Source of the DNA: Rhododendron vialii
Lineage: Eukaryota; Streptophyta; Magnoliopsida; Ericales; Ericaceae
DNA: 64,000 nt
Assembly: GCF_030253575.1 (NCBI RefSeq)
Contig: NC_080569.1
Span: forward strand, 15,494,001-15,558,000
Direction of reading: 5' to 3'
Under the pieces are notes generated by a model. The model was not told where the DNA came from and did no database searches. It saw only the letters and a list, made by a program, of their open reading frames with translations. This document shows positions 24,791 to 35,837 of the stretch, piece after piece (within the stretch, counting starts at the first letter, position 1; every line of letters starts with the position of its first letter). The position numbers were made by a program, and so were the translations under genes.

Positions 24791-25281
24791 GTACCACGGT
24801 AGTGGCAGAGTTAGCCGTTGACCGTTGTCGATCGACTCGATCGGCTGTGTCGCTGCGAGATCGAGAGGAGAGCGGATGTGGAGACTGGAGAGCAGGAGAG
24901 GTCCGAGCGGAGAGGACTGGCCGGAGATTTGGTCGCCGGTCAGAGAGACTGAGAGAGTGGGGTGGGGGCCGTCCGTGGTGGGGCTGGGTGTGGGTGGGGG
25001 TGGGGTGGAAATCGGCGGAGAGCGAGAGGAGAGGAGACTGAGTGAGAAGTGAGAACCCTAAAATGATAAAGGATTTTTTTTCTTTTATACTCTGTTAAAT
25101 TCGGTCGGGTTGGGTGACCCGAAACTTAATATATGCAACCCGAAACCCGACTGAAAAACTGTCGGGTCTAACTAAGCCAACCTGAACCCGACCGACTGTC
25201 TCAGTTTAAACCGTCCAAGGCTGAATTTTCTGGTCGGGTCGGGTCGGGTGGTCTGTCGGGTGGGTTTTTTGGACAGCCCTA
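20563..25281 (-). mobile_element. Full-length hAT transposon with intact ends
   Basis: The termini TAGGGCTG (20563) and CAGCCCTA (ending 25281) are perfect inverted repeats. They are flanked by identical 8-bp direct repeats GATTAAAT at 20555-20562 and 25282-25289, the target duplication size of hAT elements. Next to each end lie many copies of a CCCGAC/GTCGGG motif, the expected subterminal transposase-binding clusters. The transposase lies on the minus strand (21670-23895). The left-hand 24.0-24.3 kb part holds a degenerate repeat built on (A/T)CAGT(C/T)GAAAA and TTTGCTTTA. The perfect target duplication shows a fairly young insertion. Confidence 0.93.
21670..23895 (-). pseudogene. hAT transposase with BED zinc finger, broken by two frameshifts
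   Basis: The upstream part (to 22736) carries a BED-type zinc finger (CKYC...HIPAC, cysteines and histidine near residues 67, 70, 89 and 93 of the open part), then the RNase H-like region with the first catalytic Asp in LTTDTWTS. The downstream part (from 22779) carries the helical linker and the C-terminal hAT dimerisation region, with WWKNNSNKYPILSKIAHDVL and ASESAFSTGGR, the last including the catalytic Glu. The family is the plant RICESLEEPER/DAYSLEEPER-like hAT group. Reading changes frame near 22742, consistent with loss of one GT in a GT run, and again near 23865 close to the likely start ATG (23895). The motif usually reading RWNS is WWNS here, consistent with a C-to-T change. The element is probably no longer autonomous. 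Confidence 0.9.
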
Positions 25282-25345
25282 GATTAAATCATTCACTCCA
25301 CCCCTAAAACTAAAAACACGCTGCCCCCTCTCTCCTCCCCTCTTA

Positions 25346-25865
25346 CAGCTCGTTTGGATCGAGCGATTTCAGGAGAAAAGAAAGGGGAAGGAGGAAGAAC
25401 TCAATCTCTCCTCCGTTTGGATGATCCACAAGGCGAGAGAGGGTGAGGAAGGGTGGGAGACGAGAGTCTCATCGTTGCCCGTTTCTGTTTCTCGCCACTT
25501 TTGGCGCGATTCCGTGAGAAAGGAGAAGAGACAGGCGACTGGAGAGCGTGAGTGAGAGTAGATCTCACTCGCTCAACTTCCGGCAGCGCGTGCCGGCTAC
25601 GCCGGCGTCTTTTCGTCTTTGGACCAGTGGCTGTGTGGTCGCCGGAGAAGTGGGAGAAGAGTTTCAGGTCGCCGGAGAAGAGAGTGAATAGTTCAAGGTC
25701 ACCGGAGAGTTGCCGGAGAAGAGACCAGTCGCCGGAGATGGGAGTGAGAGTTTGATTTCTCACATGCGTTTGGATGGAATGGTGAGAAACCCCACCCCTT
25801 TCTTTTCTTCTCTCACTACTAAGGGAGATCACTCCCCTTTCTCACCTGGGCATCCAAAGGGGCTG
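25346..25865. mobile_element. PIF/Harbinger-like MITE
   Basis: Ends CAGCTCGTTTGGAT (25346) and ATCCAAAGGGGCTG (ending 25865) are inverted repeats with two mismatches, flanked by TTA at 25343-25345 and 25866-25868, the three-base target site of Harbinger elements. The interior is unusually GC-rich and contains several CGCCGGAGA repeats that keep a minus-strand frame open for 143 codons (25401-25832). That frame shows no domain and is probably a by-product of composition. Confidence 0.6.
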
Positions 25866-26036
25866 TTAATGTCTGCTATTCCCGCCCATTCCCGCAGCCC
25901 CTCACCACTCCAGCGCCCCGCACTCTGACCAATGAGCTCCGACCGACGAGCCCCTGCCGCCGAGCACCCACCACCACCACTATCGGGCTCTCTATCGCAC
26001 GGTTAGAACTTTCAAAGCAGACACACTACCAAGGTC

Positions 26037-26071
<35 letters not shown>

Positions 26072-26680
26072 AATTAGCCCTATTAATCTTCTCTATACTC
26101 GAATCTTCCCTATTAATCGGTTTGCCCTAATTTTGAGTTTCTGCTTTGATCAGTTTGCCCTAACTTAAGTATAAGCTGAACAGAATCTTCCCTGTTAATC
26201 AGATTGCCCTAATTTTTCCTTAAAAAATCCCTTAATTCTCAAATTAGGGTTGCTCAAAAATTAGGGCTTTTGAAAACCTGGACATGGATGAAGGCATTAT
26301 TGTATCCTACTTGGTTGGCGTGTTATGGTTTTCTTTGAACTACTTTGTCATAGAGAAGTTGATGAACATACAGCTTTTGTAAGTGATTTCTGAAAAGTTT
26401 TCAAAGCAGTGAAGCATGTCAGCAGGATTGTACTTCAAGGATTTTATGTGTTCAGGCATAAAGAGCAGTTTTGAAGAACTTTGTGGAAAAATTTGGTTAA
26501 CTTTGTGGTTTTTTTAGTTGGACATATTCTGTCACTAAACCATACAAGGAATTACTCCCAACTAAATGAGGATGGCGGCCGTGTGAGGCCTTTTTTTTGG
26601 TTTCACATTGAACTCTTTTTAAAGTAGTGCCATCCGTTCAATCGTCACCAACCTTTGAGGCAAATTAAAAGTACTGTCTT
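25866..26680. other. Intergenic with (CT)n tract
   Basis: A CT microsatellite lies at about 26037-26071. A short frame at 26284-26378 (MDEGIIVSYLVGVLWFSLNY...) is hydrophobic and could be an exon remnant, but I do not recognise it. Confidence 0.35.
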
Positions 26681-27060
26681 ACAGGAAATGGATTTAACTG
26701 AGAAAAATCTGAAGGCGGAGTTGGACAATGCGATTGCTGCATTGGATGACAGGCAATCTGGATAACCTGGTGAACTCTTGGTTGATTCAACAGTTAAAGC
26801 TCAAGAAGATACAGAAGCTTCGGAATCCGATCTACTGGGCAACTTAGAGAACAAGAAAAAAGATCTGGTCTTTTGCATATTTCTCATATTGGTATTTGGT
26901 CATGCTCTTTTTATGTAATTTCTACCAGTTTTCCCTTGTAAATACTTTGGCTGTTACTGAAACCATTTTATCTTCTAAGGGTTAATGGAAATGATCGTTC
27001 TGGACTTGGAGAAAAAATGGGTGCAAGTCCAAGAGAATGCACTGAAGCAGCCTTCTCCTG
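26681..27060 (+). pseudogene. Coiled-coil gene fragment, broken
   Basis: Two exon-like blocks read in the plus direction: one after an AG at 26683-26684 (MDLTEKNLKAELDNAIAALD... to about 26869) and one at about 26983-27060 (LDLEKKWVQVQENALKQPSP). Both are rich in Glu, Lys and Leu and look like pieces of one plant coiled-coil protein, which I cannot name. The first block contains an in-frame TAA after DDRQSG (about 26763). No continuation of the gene follows, so this is a truncated, decayed copy. Confidence 0.55.
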
Positions 27061-27619
27061 GTATTTTACAGTTTCCACTTCTTCATATGTATAACTGGTT
27101 TGAACTTCCACTTTATAATAATAAGCAACAAGGCAATCTTTTTTTGGCATGGAGCATCAATGTCAATAGGGGATGTGGGTGGGTTGCGTATGTACTTTTT
27201 TAATCGGAAATATCAGAACATTGGAGAAAGAAAATGTCCATACAAAGATGTTGTGCTCTCTAGTTCCCATTCTGCTACTGCTGCAACCACGTTTCTGTGA
27301 TCTTCTTTGTTTTTGGTCTTTAAACTAAATTAAAGTATGTCAGTGAACTGATTTCCTTTTCATTAGTGAAATTTTGGGCTTTTAGTAACAAAAGAAGGGT
27401 TTTTCCAGTTTGTCTCGCTTAAAGGAATATTGAAAGTAGACTATTATGGGAAAAAAATTGAAAAAAGTCCACCAAAAACCCCAAAAGCGGGCACAAAAAA
27501 ATGCTGGGAAATTTGTTTTTTGATGTTTTTGTCTGAAGTTTTCTCGAATTTGGTCTCCCATGTTTTTACTTTTTCTATTTCTCTCGTTTAATCACTCGTA
27601 TGTTCCTGTTTGCTTTTAC

Positions 27620-27846
27620 AGATGGGGTAATAACACTGTCTGGGAATCCAGTCCCTTGACTGCAGACCTCGAGTGGAAGCAAGTTGTGGAACCGGTTATG
27701 AAATCATACATGGAGGCAACTGATGGCTCTAACATAGAAATTAAAGAGAGCGCTCTAGTGTGACACCATCAGGATGCTGATCCTGACTTCGGATCCTGCC
27801 AAGCTAAGGAATTGTTGGATCATTTGACAGGAGTACTGTCTTCAAA
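27620..27846 (+). pseudogene. Fragment of a class II trehalose-6-phosphate synthase gene
   Basis: After an AG at 27620-27621, one frame reads WESSPLTADLEWKQVVEPVM, then a stretch ending ESALV, a stop, and HHQDADPDFGSCQAKELLDH. This matches the C-terminal phosphatase-like (HAD) region of class II TPS proteins, where the stop position is normally Trp (VWHHQDADPDFGSC), so TGG has become TGA at 27761-27763. Similarity ends soon after ELLDHL. Only about 75 codons of a protein of some 850 aa are present, so it cannot function. It lies between two other broken genes. Confidence 0.8.
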
Positions 27847-28429
27847 CTGCTTGAGCCTGCACCCATTCAACACCTAGCTCGTGAGTGTATGGTGAAGACA
27901 AGCGAAGATGTGAGCATCATCAAGTTTTTTGATCTTCATCAAATGTGGACCTGGCTTAGAAGTTTTATTTCCACATGTAGAGAGATGAATTTTGTAACTT
28001 GTACTCAGATGAATTTTCTTCCACATGTAGCCCTAATTGTTTCTTTCCCTGTGATGCTTGTAGTAATGGAGGCGGATGTAGTGGTGAAGCATCAAGTCAT
28101 GAATCCGTGCTGTGCTGCGGTATTTTATTTTCTCTCCTTTTTTTTTTTTCCGGGCAAATTTTGGTGCAAAGTCGTGCATGGCTCACGTTTAGTACTAATG
28201 TATGTTTTGATGTACAGTTGAAAGAGAAATACTCAAAGCTGGAAGAAAAACGAAATGCTCTACAACAAGCGGTGAAGATGCAAAATGATGTGATTGATAA
28301 GCTTCAGAATGAAAATCTGAGTCTTATTAAAGGTAAAATCCGAATTACATGTGTTTGTCACAGCCAATGATTTTCTTGTTTGATTGATGGTGAACAGTGT
28401 TTTGAGGAACAATAGAATATGAAACCTAA

Positions 28430-28682
28430 CAAGGTGGGGAAAACCCAGAATGGATGTAATTAGAAAGATCATTTACAACTTAAAAAGGCTTGCAGTATGA
28501 AGTTGTTCTTCATTAGTAGCTCCACATTTGGTGGAATTGTCATCTTCAAGTTAAACAAGGTGGGGGAAACCCAGAATAGATGTAATTAGAAAGATCATTT
28601 ACAACTTCAAAAGGCTTGCAGTATGAAGTTGATCTTCCTTAGTAGCTCCACATTTGGTGGAATTGTCATCCTTGAGTTTATT
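28430..28682. repeat. 126-bp tandem duplication in an intron
   Basis: Two copies begin AAGGTGGGG(A/G)AAACCCAGAAT at 28431 and 28557 and stay about 93% similar by eye to their ends at GGTGGAATTGTCATC. The duplication lies in the second intron of the EMB1611-like pseudogene. Confidence 0.85.
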
Positions 28683-29032
28683 TACCTGTTGCCAGTATGA
28701 GAAACAATGCAAATGCCACAGTGAATCAAGAATCTCCATTTGAGTGATCGGGTGTGGAAATCGAAATCCTTGCACTCTGCATCCAGGGTTGAGATGGCCT
28801 CAAATTTCATCCATCCAGTACCTCTAGAAAGGAGCAATCTACGGCACCCCTCTATAACTTCCTTAATCGACCTCTTCTTCCCCTCATCCAAATCTGTATT
28901 TTCCCTATGTAGCATACCTGAAAGCACTAAACTCTTATCTAAGAAGCTTTATACCTAATGCTGAGTTGTATGATCTATTTTTGGCTACAGAATTAATCAT
29001 TCCATGATCAGTCTGCTCAGGATATGTTCTTT

Positions 29033-29245
29033 AACAAGTCCAGTAAACTTATAGCTATGGAGATGCTACCCTTTCTCACCTTGGCATGTAGTGCCTGTAA
29101 TACTAGTTTTTATTATTATTTTTTATTGGCCCTGTAATACTAGTTCATGTTCAAGATATAATCTGCCCTTACAAGTCAAGTAAACTTATAGTTATGGAGA
29201 TGCTATACTTGCTCACCTTGGCTTGTGTGCCACTAATACTAGTTC
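29033..29245. repeat. Diverged direct repeat in an intron
   Basis: AGTAAACTTATAG(C/T)TATGG and the following CTCACCTTGGC(A/T)TGT recur with an offset of about 127 bp (first copy near 29040, second near 29171). Confidence 0.6.
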
Positions 29246-32200
29246 TCACTGTGAGTTTTTCATGGAAGGCAGAAAGTGTGATTTGAATACAAGGAAATGA
29301 AGTGAACGCCGAAGTTCCATGGATATTTGCAGCCCTGTATTTCAATTAGACTTTTATTCTTTTGTGGTCATGTGTAGTAAAAGTTAACACATCTTTGCAC
29401 ATAACAATTAGAGAAGATAATGACATAGTAGGTCAACGACATTTTTTTTATTTAAAATTTTTTTATTTTGTCTTTTTTCCAGAGAATGAGGAGGGGAGAG
29501 TGCAGGTTGACATTGAAAGACAGGAGAATGCAAAAGAATCAGCTATGAGAATATCTTTGGAGAATGAGGTCCGTGCTCTTAAATCTGAGATACTGTCGTT
29601 GCAATAAAAAGGGAGCTCGGAATCTCAAGATCTAGATGGAGAAGTAATGCTTCTTTGAACACGAATTTCTGCAGGGGACAGAAATAAATTGGCTCAAGGA
29701 GCTTCTTGAGAAAGAGAGAATCACAGCAGAATCAGAGTGTAAGAAAGCTGAAGCAGAGAAGAAAGAAGCTGAAAAAGCACGGCAAATTGAGGAGACAGAA
29801 AAAAGTAGGGCTAATGACGACAGGAGACTTGCCGATATTGAACGGAAAAAGTCGGAGGAAAATGGAGTCCAGTTAGAGAAGCTAAAGGTCGAGGCAAAGA
29901 AAAATCTTGAGATAGAAAGGCAAAAGGTGATGCAAGAGAAAAAACGTGCAGATTCTGAGATGGAAAAGCAGAAGAGCAAAGGAACCTTGCAGAAATGTAT
30001 CAGAAGAAGGCCATAGATGAAAAATGCTGTGCCAATGATTTGTCTCAACAATTGCAAGAGTATAAACAACGGTTGGAGAAATTAAAAAAGGAGATGGATG
30101 AACAAGAATCCTCGAAAACATTGGTTAAGATGTCTACTGACCTTTCTGACAAAGAGATGAAACCTGATGCAACAGAGAGAGGTGGGCTCTTTCCATTGGA
30201 GATGTTAAAACCGGAAATGGCTGAATCAAAGTTGGTTTTGGGAGACTTAATGTCTGAAAATGTAAAGAAAAGCATAAAGGAGCAGAAACAGAAGGTGGTC
30301 AGAGAAGAGGCGTGCAGATTCAGAGATGAGGAAAGCAGAAGAGCAAAGGGTGATTGCAGAAGCTAATATGAAAAAGGCCATGGAGGAAAAACGTCGTGCA
30401 GATTAGTTAGCTCAGCAGTTAGAAGACAATGGACTTAAGATTGAGGGACTACAAAATGAAATGTTAGAATTTGCCTCCTCTAGAAAACTGGGTGAGGCTT
30501 CTGCTGATCCACCTAATATACGCACGAATTCTGAAACTTCTAAAATGAAGCTGCTGAAAGATGAATTGAAGTTTAAAAAGAAGCAACTGAAGCATGCCAA
30601 AGAAGTTGCTAAGTTGGAAATTGGCTGAAACAAAATTCTTCAACAAGAACTGCATCTCTTAAAGAAGGAAAGTGTCCAATTTTCGCGTCGTCTGGATTTA
30701 CTAAATAACTGTTTCCCATACTGCAGTGAAGGTAGAGATGACAATGCAAAGGTGGGTTTTCTGGTTTTCTCATTGCTTAGGTGTAATTTCTGAGCATACA
30801 CAATCTTCTTTGATTTACAGTCAATTGTTTGGGTGCTTTGTGCTTGGTAATGGAGTTAATGTCATCAATTGCATAGTGTTTCTGTATTTGTATTTGGACA
30901 TTATTTTTGTTGAGTTTATTCTGAAACAAGTTAGCTGAAGTAGAAAAATATTTAGCCGATGGGTATTTCATATATTATTCTGGCGGTGAGTGAAATCTTA
31001 TCGGAGCTGGTGCTTCAAAATTGGTCATGTATATTTGACATGCATATTCCATTCTAAACAATCTAGCTAATTATTTGGGGTTGAGTTTGTCAAATGTTTA
31101 TTGGTGTTTAGCTGCTGCATGCCAAATTGGTCGGTTTTAGAAACCTAGGGCCCTGAATGGAAATGGTGGAGTCTTGTCTTGGTTTCTCATTTATTCTATT
31201 TCTCTTTTCTTCACAAGCTTTTTGATTTCTTGTATGCTTTTTCTCCGGTTATTCTAGCTTCCAAGAGTTTCTGTCCATGGCTTATGTAGCTAACCGTTTG
31301 CTCTGCAGAGTGGCAACATCTTCAATATCCCAAGCTTTAACTTGAAGAAGAAGCTCTTCATGAAACAATCACATCAGGTCCACCTTCACTGCAATAACGA
31401 CCTGGATGCCTCTGATTTTATGAAAGAAACCATAGATAGTAATGCTCCATTGCTTCCTCGTATTGTCAGAAACTGTGCTCAGTGCACCTCAGGTATTGAT
31501 TCTAAAATGGAGCCTCTGCTTAGAGGTTCTAACAGGCAACTGTTACAGAGTTCTGCGTTAAATTCAAGTATGTCATTGTTTTCTGATGGACCATTGATGG
31601 GCTCACAGGAAAGAGGTGCTTTCTCAGTCACGGCATCAGCTATAGTGGCAGGAGAGAAATCCAAATCAAAATCACAGTTAAACATTTCCAGTTTGTCTGA
31701 TGAAGTTACCAGAACAAGGTGCATTGATGCTGTTGGGAGGAAGGCTGGGCATGGTAAAAAGAGAAAGAGGAATGTTAATGCACTTAAATCCATTGAACAT
31801 TTGTACTCTGAGGGTGAAAACTGGCAGCTCCGGATCGAGGAGAAGTTGTCCATGCTTCATGGCATGCTAAACAGTCAAACAGGCAAATTCCTGCAAAAGA
31901 ACCCATGCATGATGTATGACTTGGAATGTAATCCCATTGCCTTGCCAGCCAGGGCGCACAAGAAAAGAAAGGCATCTTGTGAAGAAGTAGCTCTGAAGCA
32001 TTTGTCTGACCTTAATGGATGTACGGACATTCAAAGAGGAGAAGTGCAGGGTTTTGATGCTGTAATGGGTGATTGGGACAATTTGGGAAGTCATGAGAAA
32101 CTGGAAGGGAACTTTCTGAAGCTGCTTGACTTGCATAATGCAGTTGACGAGGACCACTACCGTAAAACTATTCAAGTGCTGCTGTCACCAACTCTTCCTG

Positions 32201-34571
32201 TGATTGAGGTTCAAAACAACGAGTCAGTTGAATTAGATAACACTAGAGGTTATGCAGTTGATGAGGACCGCTCCCGTAAATTTGAATTAAACGAACGAGT
32301 CATTTGAACAGGCGAATCAGGGGCCTACTTGCAAAGCTGATGTTGTTAACACGGACAAGGAGTCCGATTGATGGAAATTTGGTACTTCTAAAATTTCCCA
32401 TGTTCCACCATTGAATAAGAATGGAGGTATTGCTAATCCTTTTGAGAATGTGACAAACAACGGAAATGTTAAGTGGAATACCGTATATGAGGACAATACT
32501 TGTCCCCACCAGATGGAGCGTTCCCATGCAGAGAAGGGGATGCCAGATATTTACAGTTGTGGCTATGGAGGGGCAAATAATTTGTGTCAAAGTGCACTTG
32601 TACGTGCGGGCAATGATATTCGTAGATGCTATGTTGTGTTTTCTGATACCAAGGACTACAGCAGCATGTCTAGGATATTTTGTGCTGCTGGAACTTGTAT
32701 GTCTGAGTTTTCTACTATTTCTCAAATGGATCTGGTGCAAAAGATTCTGCCTGCTCTTTTGAGTTTTGAAGATCTATCACAGAAGTAAGTGATTTTGAAT
32801 TTAAGTTTGTAAATTGCATGTTATGGTAGTTTTAGGTGGTTAAAATATTATATTGTTCTTGATTTGCATGACTCTAACCAATGTTGCTTGTTTTGTGATT
32901 GTTACTTAATGTCAGGGCAATGATTTTTGCACTTCAAATTCTGTCTTTAGTGCTTAAAATTACACACAACACAAGCCTTACAAGAAAATTTTTGGAGTTC
33001 ATTTGCTAAAAACTGGAGTGCTAAAATCATTTTCGTTAATGTTAATGATCCACTTTTGTTCCATTAGTTGGTGAACTGTTGCCAAAAATTTGTCCTGAGT
33101 GGAATTGTTGAAATAGGTACTCATTTTTTTCTGGTTCTCTTGGGTTCTGTTTCCCATTTATTGTTTCCAGGGAGAAGGCATGCGTGTTTTTTTTTTTCAG
33201 TTTTACTGAATGCTATGGAGGAATTCCGAAATTTTCTGAAGAGTGGTTCTATCCGCTTTTTTGAATCCTTTGCTGGACACATGCACACAGGTAGGGTTTT
33301 CAATCGGCATTCACAATACTTTCTGTTGTTTTCTGAATCTTTTCCATTAACAAATTGTAATTTTCTTTTTATGCAGCGGTTTCTGATATGCAGACAAGAT
33401 GTATACTTGCAGAATTATGCGCCTCTGGGGAGCTGCTTATACTCATCGAGGATTTCCTTATGAACAGAAGAATTCTGGTGTATAGTGATGTTTCTTCTCA
33501 TTCATTACCTCTTCGTGGTTCAATGGTCGACCTCTTTCTGAATGGGTAAGAAGAACATCTGTCATACGAAATGGCTCGAACACCTCAGTTACTGGCGGGG
33601 AGCATCTTATTAGCAGCATTATGTGCAGCGATTGACCACATTGGGTTCTTATGTGAGGCTTCCTACAACATCTTCAGGATGCACAAATTGGATGGTTCCT
33701 TGGTGCTGACTATTCTTCATGTTTTTGCTTTTGTATGTGGATCTAAATATTTCAATCATAAAGATTATGGTTTGATAATGACGTCATCAAATCCTTAGTC
33801 CCATTTCTGGAGAAGAGAAATATAGCAAGTGATTCCAATTCATGGCCGGAGTTCCCTACGTGTACCCAATGCCCCTTTTCCATGGATGCAATTTCTGTGG
33901 AAATTGTTGTTTTATCTCTCTTGCAACAACTTCAGAAATATGCATTATCTGGTACCGTTAATCAAGATCCAAATAAAGTAGAAAATTCATCTTCGCTCCT
34001 GTCCTACAATGAGAAGGCTGAGAACACCTGGAGGCTGGAGGGAGAATTAAATCTCCAACCTATGAACTGCAGTGCATCCAGCTGTTTAATCAGGCTTGAT
34101 ATGCCCACCGCTCAAGTAAAGTCTCTTTGTGATGGGAATTTTTGCCATTTCAGTGATGTAATCTTGCTAGTGGAGCTTGTAGCAGGGAATATGGTATGGT
34201 TTCACATCTTTGAATACCTTCTACTTCATAATCTCATTCTGTTTGCAATTTTGGACTACTGTATAGCTTGTTTGACTAAATTTGGTTGGTGTACAGTCAA
34301 TCATAGTGTTAATGTCATGCTAAAGTTGCAGAAGTTGCTTTTTGGTTTAGAGTTTTATGGAAAAAAACATTTTTATTTTTCACTTTTTTTTTGTTGGAAC
34401 TTCTTTGAGTTTCATTTACTTTATTGTGTTATTTCTTGCAATTGCTACATAATAGAATTGAATACTTCATTGTTGATACATTGGGGTTTAGTGACGAAAT
34501 AGGCTCTTCAGTAAATTGGGCTCTACTGACGAAATGGGCTCTTTTTTTCATGTGCACATGCTATAAACTAA

Positions 34572-35314
34572 GAAGCACGGATACGGGATATGGATACGGA
34601 TATGATACGATACGGATACGTGATTTTTCCAAAAGGTAGATACAATAGGTTGGGGATACGTTGAATATAAACATAAATAAAAATAAAATATATACCCAAA
34701 AAAAGAGGATTATTTGTATCCCCTTCATTAGGTTGTGAGGATGAGGAAACAGAACTACCAGCAGAAGCAAAATCCATCATACTCCATCAGAATGTTAAAG
34801 AAAAAAATCCCCTAAATCAGATTTTACTTTTTAAAAAGAAACCCTAAATCGGACAAGAGGAGAGAGTGATTACAGACGAGAGAGAGAGAGAGAAGATATA
34901 TATATACACTGATAGATACACAACGTGAGAGAGAGTCTGAGAGATGAGAGATGGAACAGAGGAAGGCGAGAGAGACGAGAGAGTGAGACTTACAGATGAT
35001 GTCGTTGAGAGAGATGAGAGACGAGTGAGAGAGATCGATCTGTTTCTCTTTTCTGCCTTCTCTCTATTTTCGACACCTCAGGAGAATATATGTAGACCTA
35101 ATTACAGTTTGACTCATATTTTAAGTTATAACATTTTAACCCCTGCGCGTATCCAAAACGTATCCATAGCGTATCCGAACGTATCAGAACACCAAAAATT
35201 AATTTCAAAAACTGGACACTCTAAAAAACGTATCAGACATGTATCCGGAGCGTATCCGTGTCCAATACGCGCACGGTACGAGATATGGAGACTAAAATAG
35301 AGTATCCGTGCTTC
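34572..35314. mobile_element. DNA element with GAAGCACGGATAC termini
   Basis: The left end GAAGCACGGATACGG and right end GTATCCGTGCTTC are complementary, and the motif (G/C)GGATAC / GTATCCG is repeated just inside both ends. It spans 743 bp and includes a GA tract at about 34879. No transposase; the target duplication is not clear. It lies in the intron following 34193 of the EMB1611-like pseudogene. Confidence 0.6.
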
Positions 35315-35380
35315 ATAGGCTATAAATATCGAGTAATTTGGTTTTCCGAAGATGGGATGTATGAGAAAGACTAATAAGTA

Positions 35381-35837
35381 CTCCCTCCATTCCAATTTTT
35401 AAATGTCCCCTATGGGAATCCGTGCATTTTCAAACCCAAAAAAGAAGGTGAAAGTACACGAAGACCCCCTCAACTATCACCTTTTTCCATGAAGACCCTT
35501 TACCATTTAAAATTGCCCATACAGACCCCCTCAACTATAACCGTTAACCAATCAGTACCCTTCTGTCAAAAGGACCGTTAGAGATGAAGGGGTCAACGTG
35601 GACAATTTTTATAGATGAGGGGGTCAATGTGGGCGACTTTTAAGGGATAGAATTGCCATTTTCCCTCATTCTGTTAACATAGCCAATTTTTTACTTCATA
35701 TAGTTGAGGGGATCTGTATGGGTGGTTTTAAATGTCAGGGGGTCTTCGTGTACTTTCACCAAAAAAAAAAATTTCTATTTATATTTTTGAAAATGCACGG
35801 ATTCCCGTAGGGAACATTTAAACTGGGACGGAAGGAG
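35381..35837. mobile_element. Stowaway-like MITE carrying a second insertion
   Basis: Termini CTCCCTCCATTCC and GGGACGGAAGGAG with TA on each side. The inner arms GGGAATCCGTGCATTTTCAA and its complement pair across an intervening element (35447-35760). Confidence 0.75.
35447..35760. mobile_element. Inner foldback element, GGTGAAAGTACACG family
   Basis: Left end GGTGAAAGTACACGAAGACC and right end its exact complement. The adjacent CCCCCTCAACTAT phrase links it to the large elements at 56851-58164 and 62670-63231. Confidence 0.75.

Noticed and set aside
24568..25052. 157-codon frame rich in Arg and Glu at the end of the hAT element
   Set aside because: It is generated by GA microsatellites and GTGGGG runs near the terminal region of the element; no domain is present.
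25552..25928. Arg-rich plus-strand frames over the Harbinger-like MITE
   Set aside because: They are shadows of the GC-rich CGCCGGAGA repeats and overlap the opposite-strand frame.
26284..26378. Small hydrophobic frame MDEGIIVSYLVGVLWF as a membrane protein gene
   Set aside because: Only about 31 codons, with no recognised family and no second exon.
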